Assembly (NCBI RefSeq): GCF_040581485.1
Contig: NC_090131.1
Span: 14,465,501-14,529,500, forward strand
DNA length: 64,000 nt
Source: Linepithema humile
Lineage: Eukaryota > Arthropoda > Insecta > Hymenoptera > Formicidae
Direction: 5' to 3'
The notes under the pieces are model-generated. The model saw only the letters and a list, made by a program, of their open reading frames with translations, was not told the DNA's origin and searched no databases. The position numbers were made by a program, and so were the translations under genes. Below are positions 54,256 to 64,000 of this stretch, one piece after another. Each line of letters starts with the position of its first letter. Position 1 is the first letter of the stretch.

Positions 54256-54569
54256 CCCAGATAGCAAGTTGCCCGCAAGTTGCTATTAATTTGCTTGAAA
54301 TTGCTTTATTAAAGTTGCCTTCAATATTGAGGAAAGCGGCTTCCGATTTTGTCTATTGGATTGTCGATTTTTATTGCTAGGAACAGTTACAAGCAACTTG
54401 ATGGCAACAGTTGCCTTCTTACGAATCAGTCATATAATAGATTGTTGGAAATCATATGGCAACATGACGGAAATAGTTTCCACCTAAAATCTTAATTCCA
54501 TTAGTTGCTAATAATCTGACGATAATTTGAAGGAAACCGTTGCCGTTAAAAAAAGACTCATCTGAGACA

Positions 54570-54902
54570 TTGATTGTGTATCATGCAATATATATAGTGA
54601 AAATTACTAAAATGAGCAAATTTATTAATGTATCTGTGATTTGAGAGTCAATTCTGTATCATGAAATGTAGTGAAAATTACAGAAATAAAAAAAATTACT
54701 AAAAAGAAAATTTACTAAAAAGTATATAATCTTATTGTTTAATAAGTAATAAAATTGCTTACTTTTTGTAATTTTTACTACATTGCATGAATACAGAATA
54801 CAAAATCGACTCCTAAATTACAGATGCATTCATTGCATACAGATGCATAAATTTGCTCATTTTTGTAATTTTTATTATGTTGCATGACACAATCAATATC
54901 CT
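54570..54902. repeat. Imperfect inverted repeat, about 150-bp arms
   Basis: ATTGATTGTG...GTGAAAATTACTAAAATGAG near 54573 is mirrored by CTCATTTTTGTAATTTTTAT...CACAATCAAT ending near 54897. Non-coding, in the 3' part of CACTA copy 2. Confidence 0.6.
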
Positions 54903-55329
54903 GGTAAGATTTTGGTAGGCTATCAAGGTCATGCTTCACAATAATTAACCATAATTATATAATTGGATTCAAAAGTTTATTTAAAAAGTATCTTTTCAAC
55001 ATTCTTTTAGAATTTTCTTTATTAATGATTGCCCATATTCTGGGAAAATAAAATTTTTATAGCTATTATATATTTTATTGCTACCCAATTAAATAATAAG
55101 TGTCCTTACAAAATTAAATTAGACTTTCCAAACACTTTACAAAAAAAACAACACACTTATTGGCCAATCCAACACTATATAAATGAATATTTGTATCTAC
55201 GCATTTTTTATATAAAATATATTTATGAAAATAAGAATGCACGTTAACAACATAAAAGAAACCGAAAATAAGAATGCACGTTAACAACATAAAAAAAACC
55301 GAAAAGATAACTTTAAGATAAAGATAACT
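54903..55329. other. AT-rich stretch downstream of the DUF4806 gene
   Basis: No gene. A 28-bp direct repeat (AAAATAAGAATGCACGTTAA type) occurs at about 55226 and 55264. Confidence 0.4.
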
Positions 55330-57787
55330 TTATGAATCATTTGATGAGTGCTCATTTTCATCGCTATCATTTTCTACGTCTGTAACGTTATGTTCATTTT
55401 CTGAATTTCTATTATCCCTGTCGTTATCATCATTTTCTGAATTTCTATTATCCCCGTCGTTATCATCATTATATAATGCATCTGCAGTTGCCTGCAAATT
55501 TCTTCGATTTCCTTGTACACCTGGATGTCTACCTCTGGCATTCCGGAATCGTTGTTTGGCAATTTTCAAGGATGCGACGATATTTTTTTGGAATTCTTCT
55601 CTGGTTGGTTTAGGATAATACCTATTTGACGCTACGGCTTCTGAAAAATAATCAATATTATAATCAATATTGTACACACAGTGGACTAACAAATATACAC
55701 AAATATACATACGGTAAATCGCTTGACATAAAATTGTATTATAGAATGGGAATTTAATATCATTAATTCCCCACCATGTCATTTGTCCGGCTACTTGCAT
55801 CGTTAAAGCTTCTTTTATACATTGATGCACGCTATCTTTTAATGTTATGCAGTTTAAAAATTTAAAGTACTGTACCTATAAACATACAAATTATTGCAAT
55901 AAAAGTAAAAAAGGTTAATCAATAAAGAGATAAGTTAGTTACATGCTATTTAATATTCTGAATTATGTATATGTGTAAAAGAATAATTCCGCAAACGTTT
56001 CGATCTGTAATAAAGTTATTTTCGAATACGATGATAGTCATTTAGAAAATAAACATTAAAAATAAATAAATACAATATTAATTAAGACTGATTCTAACAA
56101 GATTAACGATTCAAAACTGTCGAGGTATAAAACAAATTCTGAAGATATACAAATTATTACATAATATAAATTGAAATATACATCTATAAAGCAATTTCTT
56201 ATGTGTATATTAAATATGAATTAATTTAATATTTACAACTTCTTCATAAACGGCGTTATCCTTTGTAAACATTTGTATTGCTTCTATTGTCGAAAATGGA
56301 AGAATTCGCGGCTTTGTAGGAATTGTATTAATAACGTTGCAATCGATTTTTCGCTCTATTGTATTCAATCGTTCATTTGTTCTTCTGAAATTAATTGATT
56401 ATAATTAGTAATATTAATAAACAATGTGTGTGAAAATACTAAGATAAATATTTAACGGTAATAGTCCATCTAATTGTTTTAATGATTAATATTTCATATT
56501 CATCAAAACTTTTAAATAGATTGAATGAAACAAGTATATGTTTTTCTGAGAACAAAAATCAAAAATATTATAGATTATAAGAAGTTTCAAATTGAGAAAT
56601 GTTTAAAAAAAAATTATATATATAACGTAGTAAACATATTAATAAAGTATAATTAGAAGCATATATTCTGAAACCAATCAATGATATCAAAACGATAATA
56701 ATGTTCAAAATATGTTAGTTATTCTTGCATTCCTTTATTTAGAATCATTCAGAATAAAAAAAGAATATTTCATTACTTATTTAGTCATATTTTTTCAAAT
56801 ATATTTTACAAATTTTTGCTCAGAAGCAAACTTGTAACGTTTAAAAATTTTTATGAACTATTTATTAAAAACTTTTAGAGAGAAAGTAAATATATATTAT
56901 TCAAAACAGAGTTATTATCTATTTTCAATTTTAGTTAAAATAAGAAAATATATACGTACTGCATTTTATGCTGTAAGTCGCGAAGTATTTCAATTACTTG
57001 CGATATTTCATTTTTTTCTCTTGCTATTGGTGCATTATTTTCCAATTGTATTTGATGTGATGGTATAACTTTTTGAAGTGGTTCAATTGATACGGTATTT
57101 CCCAATTCTTGTATGTGATATGATTCTTGCACTAATGAATTTGCATTTTCAACATTTGATACAGGTTGACAACATGGTTGTAAATTGTGTAGCAACTGCA
57201 TCTCATTCTCCAAAGGAATACTATGTGGATAAATGGGTGATGATGTAATATTTTCCGAAACTTCTTTATGTTGTATGTTATTCTTCATTAAATTTCTGTT
57301 TAATTCTTGAGTTATATGATGAAAACTGTTTCCATTAATGCCAGATTGTTGTGGTGATATACTTGTTGCATTATTCGCTTTAAATGATTGAAAGTTGTTA
57401 ATAGTCTGTTGCTGTGCATTTTCTGTAAAATTGTCTGTTGCATTTTGTCCAGTATTATTAGAAACATTTTGTCCAGTAAGAGGTATTGGGTGATATGGTA
57501 ATCGATGTTTTTGATTATACGTTAGTGTGTATGGAGTATTTTGATAGGTCTTATCAGACATAATGCGTACCCTTGTACAGTTTGAATCCTTATTGAAATT
57601 AGAATTACACTGCACATTTTCATTATTCATAACATTATGGATATCTTGTAAAGTAGATGAAACTTTTTTCTTTGCTTTTTCTTCATTAATATACTTAGAT
57701 TTTTTTTTAACCTTCACTCCTTCTTCGCTCGAAGTAGTTTCGAATCGATGTGGTTTTTTACATAATCTTTTTGGACGATGTATGGAT
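55330..57787 (-). CDS. DUF4806-domain protein of CACTA copy 2 (four visible exons)
   Basis: Exons on the minus strand: 57787-56960, 56384-56237, 55875-55713 and 55640-55330. All borders are GT/AG and phases match, giving about 480 residues with no stop. The first visible exon opens with a basic stretch (RPKRLCKKPHRF) homologous to exon 2 of copy 1. A long Asn/Gln-rich region follows and ends in a helical ISQVIEILRDLQHKM. Exon 2 has ERLNTIERKI. Exons 3-4 form the DUF4806 module (VQYFKFLNCITLKDSVHQCI; AVASNRYYPKPTREEF; KQRFRNARGRHPG), followed by a repetitive Asp/Asn/Glu tail. An upstream start exon must exist between 57790 and 59200 but was not found. Function unknown; its place behind the transposase suggests a transposon accessory role such as end-binding. 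A domesticated gene is an alternative. Confidence 0.8.
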
Positions 57788-57945
57788 CTAAAAACAAGAC
57801 AAAAATAATCTAAACATTAATATTGTCAACATAAACATAAAATAGTAATAATACTTTTTCTGTAACAGTAACTGTAATTGTAAAAAATTCCCACAATATT
57901 TTAATAAGCACAATATTTTGAGCGCAATATTCATCACGCTATACA

Positions 57946-58822
57946 GGGTGTCAATTAAGTCCCGGGACGGCTGAATATTTTCTCATGTAAGGTATTTTTG
58001 AAAAAGGTCAAGGTTATTTCTGAAGTAATTTTCAACGAGGAATTCAACGGTGACCTTCAATTTGACCTTGAGCTTGACCTTCAAGGTCATTTCAAGGTTA
58101 GGTTAGGTTTTTTAAATAGAAACCCCTATTTTTGATTCCAAAATCTAATAGCTGGTGCCAAGAGCTTTTCAAAACACTATAATGAAGTTATTTTTCATTA
58201 AGTACTTTTCGAGTTATGAGGCTTGTAAATTACAGTATTTTGACATAAAATACAAAATATCTTGTAAAACATTTAATTTTTGGGAATCTTACTTTAATAC
58301 TTTTATGCATAAAATAATAAGACGAATCAATTGGTATAAAGAAAACACATAGTTGCTTTCAAGAAAAAATATGTAGTTTGCAACATGCAACTGCATACTT
58401 TTTCTTGAAAGCAACTATGTGTTTTCTTTATACCAATTGATTCGTCTTATTATTTTATGCATAAAAGTATTAAAGTAAGATTCCCAAAAATTAAATGTTT
58501 TACAAGATATTTTGTATTTTATGTCAAAATACTGTAATTTACAAGCCTCATAACTCGAAAAGTACTTAATGAAAAATAACTTCATTATAGTGTTTTGAAA
58601 AGCTCTTGACACCAGCTATTAGATTTTGGAATCAAAAATAGGGGTTTCTATTTAAAAAACCTAACCTAACCTTGAAATGACCTTGAAGGTCAAGCTCAAG
58701 GTCAAATTGAAGGTCACCGTTGAATTCCTCGTTGAAAATTACTTCAGAAATGACCTTGACTTTTTCAAAAATATCTTACATGAGAAAATATTCAGCCGTC
58801 CCGGGACTTAATTGACACCCTG
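57946..58822. mobile_element. Mariner-type foldback MITE (877 bp)
   Basis: Ends CAGGGTGTCAATTAAGTCCC and its inverse, with TATA on both sides (57942-57945 and 58823-58826), consistent with TA-target insertion. The arms of about 400 bp meet near 58360-58395. Outer arms carry several TGACCTT/AAGGTCA words. Mirror frames of about 65 codons in the arms are not genes. It lies in an intron of the DUF4806 gene. Confidence 0.9.
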
Positions 58823-59051
58823 TATAAAGATTTGAACAAGCAACATGTATCAAATTCTTGCGAAATAAGTTTGTTAACGACGTGAAAATACATACATGAA
58901 AAGTATAAAATGTACATACATATACAATTACCTTTAAATATTTTAAGATGATCGATGTGATATGTGATGTGACAATTTTTTTATGCAAAAAATGTTTATA
59001 ATCACTTTTGATAACAAAGTTTATTGTTATTTACATAAATACCATACTTTA

Positions 59052-59092
<41 letters not shown>

Positions 59093-59201
59093 TATATTAT
59101 TATATATTATTATATATATTATTGATAATATATATTATTATTATATATATTATTATTATATATTATTGATAATCAATAAAAAAAGAAAATTTTTCTTTAT
59201 T
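58823..59201. other. Intron or spacer with AT microsatellite
   Basis: Contains a long (TA)n tract at about 59055-59090 and related ATTATTATAT runs to 59165. The first exon of the DUF4806 gene is expected in this region but cannot be recognised. Confidence 0.5.
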
Positions 59202-61358
59202 TTATAGCATTACTGCAACGATAAATTCGTCTTTTATTATATTATCTTGTATTACTTCATTATTAGAAAGACAACTAAAATAAGGCATTTTAAAACATTT
59301 AGCTTTGATATTTTTTAATGGAATAATATCATAATCATGAGCTAATCTAGAACACTTGTAAATACCGACGGAGGATGAGTTGATGCCAATATTGTTAAAA
59401 TCTGTTACTCGTAGAAATTTTTTAATAACAATAAAAAAATTATTTTCACATTGTAAAATATTTTTTACGCAACATATATTTGAGTCTGATAAAATACAAC
59501 AATCGTCTTGTTGACTAATACCAATTGTAATATCCAAAGTTTTTAAAAATTTGTACTGGTCATACATCCTAGAATTATTGTCAGCATAAGGTAATGGACC
59601 CTGCTCGTGTTTTTTCCACACTTTTATATAATCATTTTGTACAATAGATTTCCTTTTGCATTGTTCTTGCTCCGCATGCCTTGCAGCAATTTGTTGTAAG
59701 GAAAGATGTGGTTTTCTACACATTCTTTTGAAATTAATTATGCTGTTTTCATAAGGAAATGCTGAATAACTATCTAAAGGGCCAAATCGAAGTACATCTT
59801 CGATTAAATGTAGAATTCCATGTATATTGTATGATAAAAAAGTTGGGCCATAAATGTCTTCAGAAAGCAACACAAATTTCTTTATAGCTATTTCAGAAAA
59901 AACTAGATTTCTATTTGTATTATATACCGACGAAACAAGAATGCGCATGGAAATATGGAAAAGTAAAAAATGATTATATACGTAATCTTTAATAACTCCT
60001 TTAAAACATACTATTCCAACATATAACATAATTTGACGCCACTGGGTGGCTTTAAATTGGTCACAGTCAACAAGCGATTCAACACGGCGTGCAAATTCTC
60101 GTGGACAATATTTCGATAGAACCTTCAACCGATTTGAAATAATTTCGATTTGAATTCCCGATAATTTAGTATTTTTCGTATAAGTCCCGCGTAACCATGT
60201 CAAAGTTAATTTTTTCATTACTCCTAGACAACACAGATGCATATATTCAAAGACAACATCTTTAACCATATTGAAAGATAAATAAGATAATGGACTTGAG
60301 CCTTTATGATGCTCCTGATCTATTTGTTGTTTGTATTCTTCATTTGTGCGTTGTGTATGCTCAACACCTCTAAGTACCATATATCTTCCAATACTAAACC
60401 CGTTAACTGTGCATTTTGAGCATGGACTGGAAGAACAGTGACCTTTATGTCCTAAAATAAATGCTCTAGCTGGCGCATCTGCGATAAAGCATCGTAATTT
60501 TATTAAGAATTTTTTATTTTTAAAGATAATTCCACCTTCATTAAAAATTTCATGTAAATCGGAGTTACAATACTGGAAAAACTCTTCTGCACTGTTAGGT
60601 TTTTTTGGACCTTTATATATGCCTACAGTTTCTGGAATAGATTTTGGAATATTAGCAATTCTGCATTGAATTGGCCAAATATCATGTTTCCCACTTTTAT
60701 ATAATTTTGCACCATCCGTACTAATATCAATTTCGAGAATTTCGGGAATCAATGACAAATTTACATATTCAAGGGTTTGAGCCAGACATTTCTTTACCCC
60801 AATATGTAAATATTCTCCTGGCTCAATTTTATATAAAATTGAACGAATGTGTGGTGTGAAGAGCAATGTTCGGATATCTTTGGGTAAAAATGTTAAGCAA
60901 CTATGACTTCTTAAAACTGTTAAAATACGGTTACCCAAAATGTGATTTGCATCAACTAGAACAGCTGCTAAGTTTTTCTGAAAAATTACTTTATTATTTG
61001 TATTCATAACTTTAATCCTATCTACATTGTTTATACATGAATGAAGAGAATATTTATTTGCAGCAAGTTGTGCAATCGGAGCAAAAATTTCTTGTACAAA
61101 ATAATTTTCGTTGCAGTCTTCAAAATTTTGAGGTTTTATAATATATTCTTTAACATTTTGAGATTCTATATTTTCAGCAAAGTTTTCAAGCGAAATATTT
61201 ACAGGACTACTATCTATCAAAAGTGATTTTTTAACACTAATTGCTTTTTTTATCATTTGTTTCTGATGGGCTAATCTTAACCTTTGTTGCCTTTTTGATA
61301 CAGCATGAAGAGACTTGTAGTAGCGCGAATTGTTAGTTTCCAATTGAATTTGCTTCAT
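59202..61358 (-). CDS. CACTA/EnSpm-type transposase (718 aa, intact)
   Basis: An uninterrupted frame of 718 residues. Residues about 13-35 are basic (SKRQQRLRLAHQKQ). The core shows STDGA at 213-217 (first Asp), FIADAPARA at 291-299 (second Asp, the D-P-A motif of this superfamily), a C/H cluster GHKGHCSSSPCSKC at 303-316, and FEYMHLCCLG around 370-379. Residues 509-539 (SYNIHGILHLIEDVLRFGPL then FPYENS) match the DUF4218 region that follows Transposase_21 in plant and animal EnSpm proteins. The enzyme would cut and join element ends. Start chosen at the first Met; the second gene of the element follows 1.4 kb downstream on the same strand. The copy at 6603-9025 is the same family with a nonsense codon. 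Possible domestication cannot be excluded without population data. Confidence 0.9.
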   Translation of the reverse strand: MKQIQLETNNSRYYKSLHAVSKRQQRLRLAHQKQMIKKAISVKKSLLIDSSPVNISLENFAENIESQNVKEYIIKPQNFEDCNENYFVQEIFAPIAQLAANKYSLHSCINNVDRIKVMNTNNKVIFQKNLAAVLVDANHILGNRILTVLRSHSCLTFLPKDIRTLLFTPHIRSILYKIEPGEYLHIGVKKCLAQTLEYVNLSLIPEILEIDISTDGAKLYKSGKHDIWPIQCRIANIPKSIPETVGIYKGPKKPNSAEEFFQYCNSDLHEIFNEGGIIFKNKKFLIKLRCFIADAPARAFILGHKGHCSSSPCSKCTVNGFSIGRYMVLRGVEHTQRTNEEYKQQIDQEHHKGSSPLSYLSFNMVKDVVFEYMHLCCLGVMKKLTLTWLRGTYTKNTKLSGIQIEIISNRLKVLSKYCPREFARRVESLVDCDQFKATQWRQIMLYVGIVCFKGVIKDYVYNHFLLFHISMRILVSSVYNTNRNLVFSEIAIKKFVLLSEDIYGPTFLSYNIHGILHLIEDVLRFGPLDSYSAFPYENSIINFKRMCRKPHLSLQQIAARHAEQEQCKRKSIVQNDYIKVWKKHEQGPLPYADNNSRMYDQYKFLKTLDITIGISQQDDCCILSDSNICCVKNILQCENNFFIVIKKFLRVTDFNNIGINSSSVGIYKCSRLAHDYDIIPLKNIKAKCFKMPYFSCLSNNEVIQDNIIKDEFIVAVML

Positions 61359-63624
61359 TTTTAAATTTGAATTAGATCCAGATTATTTACACTGCGAAAA
61401 AATTAAAATAAATAGGTACATGTAATTAACATACAACTTCTTGTTCAGTGAATGCATATAAATTGTTGTATAACTTTAGGAACGAAATTTAAGCGCATAA
61501 TCTTTTATATTGTAATATTTTCTATTATATAATGAAAGTTTTAAAATAGAAAAGTGCAAAAAAGTTTCCAAGCATAGAACTAAACCACATAAAATAAAGT
61601 TTTTATTCAATAAAGTCATTGTATTACAATGTGACTTTATTACCAATGCTTTAATAAAAATGTTTGAATCTTTTATTCATACTACTGGACATTTAGATGT
61701 ATCACTAAAAATCAAAATACAATGAATCATATTGGAAACTCACTTCGCTGGTATTCTAGTAATCAAACAGCTACGATATATAAAGTTTATATAAAAAAAA
61801 ATATCGAAGAACATGTATGTACATACATGCGTGCAGGAAGAAACAGAAGAAGAATAGAAACAATTAAATAGTGCAAGATTAATTTGATAAATTATAAATA
61901 ATTAAAATTTCTTTAAATGTATTTTTCTCATTAATTAAGTTTATGCAAATATGCACTACTTTAAAATGTTCCACATATGCATCAGTTTAAAATTAAAAAG
62001 TTTTTAAGATTATTGATTGAAAAATTGACATTGAGTATACTAACAGAACAGAATTTGTAATGTGTTATTTCAATTTTGTAATATAAATACATATACAAAT
62101 AATTAAATATTTAATTTTTTAAATAAAATAATTATCAAATAATTACCACTAAATTTACTTATATAAAGATTCTGTTCTATTAGATCTTTTGTTAATCTTT
62201 AATCCAAATTTCATAAAAATCCATTGAAATTTGTCATATAAAATACATTCTCTTCCTAGAGTATATTTTTCATGCATTTAATCAATATAAAAATGTTTGT
62301 TTAGATACTTAAGTCTAAGTTTTTAAATTAAAATCACTTTTTATATGCAATATGATAAAAAATATTATAAATAAAATAAAATAGTATGATAAATATGATA
62401 AACATAAAATAGAAAATTTAAACATTTTTTAATTCCATGCAACTAAATTTTCACTTTAATGATACAGTCTTTTTAGAAACAAAGATTGATTATTTTAAAA
62501 TATGACTCTTTCATTTGGCTCCATTTATAAAATATGTTGCTATAATAAAGTTTGAATAAATATTTCTTATTGTTATTTGTTTTACATTGTTCAAGTAACA
62601 CATGTAACAAAAAATTTAATGAAACAGTCTAAATTTTTTAATAATCTGTATTTAATTTTAACACTATTATTACTTTAAGATTCAATGTTTCTTTTGAAAT
62701 ATTTATGAATATAATTTAGAAGATACAAAATCTTTAACAATAACATATTTTAACTAATAATGGGCTCTTTTTATAAAATAATTTTAATTACAGAGCAGTA
62801 TATTAAGAGTTAAAAGCTAGAACTCAAATACATTAATGTTTTATTTTAATTTTTATTAATTAATTTATATTAATTAATTTGTATTTGCAAGTAATTTTAA
62901 TTTTTATTAATTAATTTGTATTAATTTGTTAAATTGAGCACCAAGATCTAGCTTAGACTCTTAATACACTACTTCATAATTTAAATTACTAAACTTTTAA
63001 TCAATATATACACAAGTAAAAAGAGTAAGAGAATCAATCTTTCAAATATCTTTTCTAAAAATTACTCACTATTTTCGACTGAAGCAAAATTGAAATACAA
63101 ATTTTTTTGCTACTTTATTCATTTATTCTCCTCATTGTAATTTCAATTTTTTCATCGACAATAATTGAATGTTGTCTAATATTTTAAATATTTTCGTAGA
63201 TTCTACCAATTACTTTTAATTTGTAATCAATTAATCCAAAAACATAATATAGAGCAAAATAAATAAAATATTTCAACTAAATATTATTTCATAACATTTA
63301 ATGCAATTTAATATAATTTAATAAAAAGAATTAATAGTGCAAAAATACTGTCGTAGTGAAAGTTTATAGAAAATTTTTTTGAATGTGAATTATAATGTAC
63401 AATATATTTATACTTACCGCATCGCAGTAAAACTTTTTTCGAGAAATGATATCAAAAAACGACAATGCTAAATTTATATCTATTATATAGTATATTATAC
63501 ATATATAGTAGTAAATAAACTGTGATACACTGCCAATTTTAAATCTGAAATTATTTAAAATAAATGCACAATTAACATATAAAATATTATTTAATAATCA
63601 ATCCTACGGAAAATATGTGATTTA
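61359..63624. other. AT-rich stretch with no gene
   Basis: Upstream region of the CACTA transposase. No exon is recognised. There is a short palindrome (AAAGTCATTG...CAATGTGACTTTAT, about 61613-61642) and an imperfect inverted repeat (TATTAAGAGTTAAAAGCTAG near 62802 and CTAGCTTAGACTCTTAATA near 62951), possibly a MITE. Confidence 0.5.
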
Positions 63625-63783
63625 GGCCGGTATTCATAGTCCGTTCTTATATTTAAGATTGTCTTAAGCACGGACTTATATTCGCTCTCTTCGTCACACA
63701 TAGATTGTGTCTGACAAAGAGAGCGAATATAAGTTCGTGCTTAAGACGATCTTGAATATAAGAACGGACTATGAATACCGCCC
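63625..63783. mobile_element. Harbinger-type MITE (159 bp)
   Basis: GGCCGGTATTCATAGTCCG and CGGACTATGAATACCGCCC form terminal inverted repeats of a near-perfect hairpin. TTA is duplicated on both sides (63622-63624 and 63784-63786), the PIF/Harbinger signature. Confidence 0.9.
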
Positions 63784-64000
63784 TTACTTACATTATTCGC
63801 ACTGATTATTCTTAGAGTTAGAGGTTATTGTGCGTCTTGCGACGTAGTAGTGTACTGCCGAGTCAGACTTTGTTATTCTTCTTTCTTCTAATGATATCTG
63901 CTCTCAAAATGAGAGTCCTCAACATTTCACGTATTAAATACACATAGAAGACACAATTGTGCCGAAATTGTTAAAATGTTGTATAATAAAGAATAGCGAG

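Larger units (their letters stand above)
54256..61400 (-). mobile_element. CACTA/EnSpm-like transposon copy 2 with transposase and DUF4806 gene
   Basis: Read on the minus strand: transposase (61358-59202), then DUF4806 gene (57787-55330), then a 3' region ending near 54256 with CCCAGATAGCAAGTTGCC and TTGC/GGCAAC words (GGCAACATGAC at about 54472). This is the same gene order and orientation as copy 1. The 5' end was not found and may lie beyond 61400 or outside the window. Both genes are open, so the element may be active or recently active. Confidence 0.6.

Noticed and set aside
58155..58612. Two 65-codon frames with almost the same protein on opposite strands
   Set aside because: They are the mirrored arms of the foldback MITE at 57946-58822, with no splice or start context and no known domain.
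1..64000. tRNA, rRNA or other structured RNA genes
   Set aside because: Scanning by eye found no tRNA B-box with a cloverleaf, and the Copia site that resembles a tRNA segment is a primer binding site.

Overview
The window is AT-rich eukaryotic DNA that carries almost nothing but transposable elements, many inserted inside one another. The set of families (Ty3/Gypsy with SAP-type gag, Copia with a half-tRNA-like primer site, BED-hAT, THAP-hAT, PIF/Harbinger, mariner-derived foldbacks, and a CACTA/EnSpm-like transposon carrying a DUF4806 gene) points to an insect, most likely a hymenopteran such as an ant. That assignment is inference from family content. I see no convincing single-copy host gene, tRNA or rRNA, and no prokaryotic feature.

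Layout. 465-5361: a young Ty3/Gypsy element on the minus strand (LTRs differ at 1 of 418 positions, TATA target duplication) whose pol lost most of the integrase. About 5505-29398: a decayed CACTA-like transposon on the plus strand, with a transposase pseudogene (6603-9025) followed by a multi-exon DUF4806 gene (9609-20773). It is interrupted by a young Copia element (10831-17681, CTCAG duplication) and a hAT MITE (20094-20519), and is followed by an intact BED-hAT transposase (21127-23311) and two large foldback elements (24360-25803, 26181-27518). 29400-31880: a PIF/Harbinger element on the minus strand.

31881-48482: one old 5'-truncated Gypsy element split into four coding pieces by three insertions. 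These are a solo LTR (33174-34433), a foldback element with 9-bp duplications (35435-38523, itself holding a hAT MITE) and an 8-kb hAT element with 1.1-kb terminal inverted repeats (39333-47322). The hAT contains a decayed transposase, another solo LTR of the same LTR family and a separate three-exon gene for a Gln-rich, RGG/GGW-repeat protein (43460-45823). The Gypsy 3' LTR is 47581-48482.

48540-52760: a more decayed relative of the THAP-hAT element, including recognisable THAP exons and a CACTA fragment. 52873-54255: a second, truncated foldback. 54256 to at least 61358: a second CACTA-like copy on the minus strand whose transposase (718 aa) and DUF4806 gene (four visible exons) are both open. 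The two CACTA copies have the same gene order, orientation and an identical 163-nt DUF4806 exon length, so they look like a two-gene transposon. The last 2.6 kb hold no gene, only a small Harbinger-type MITE.
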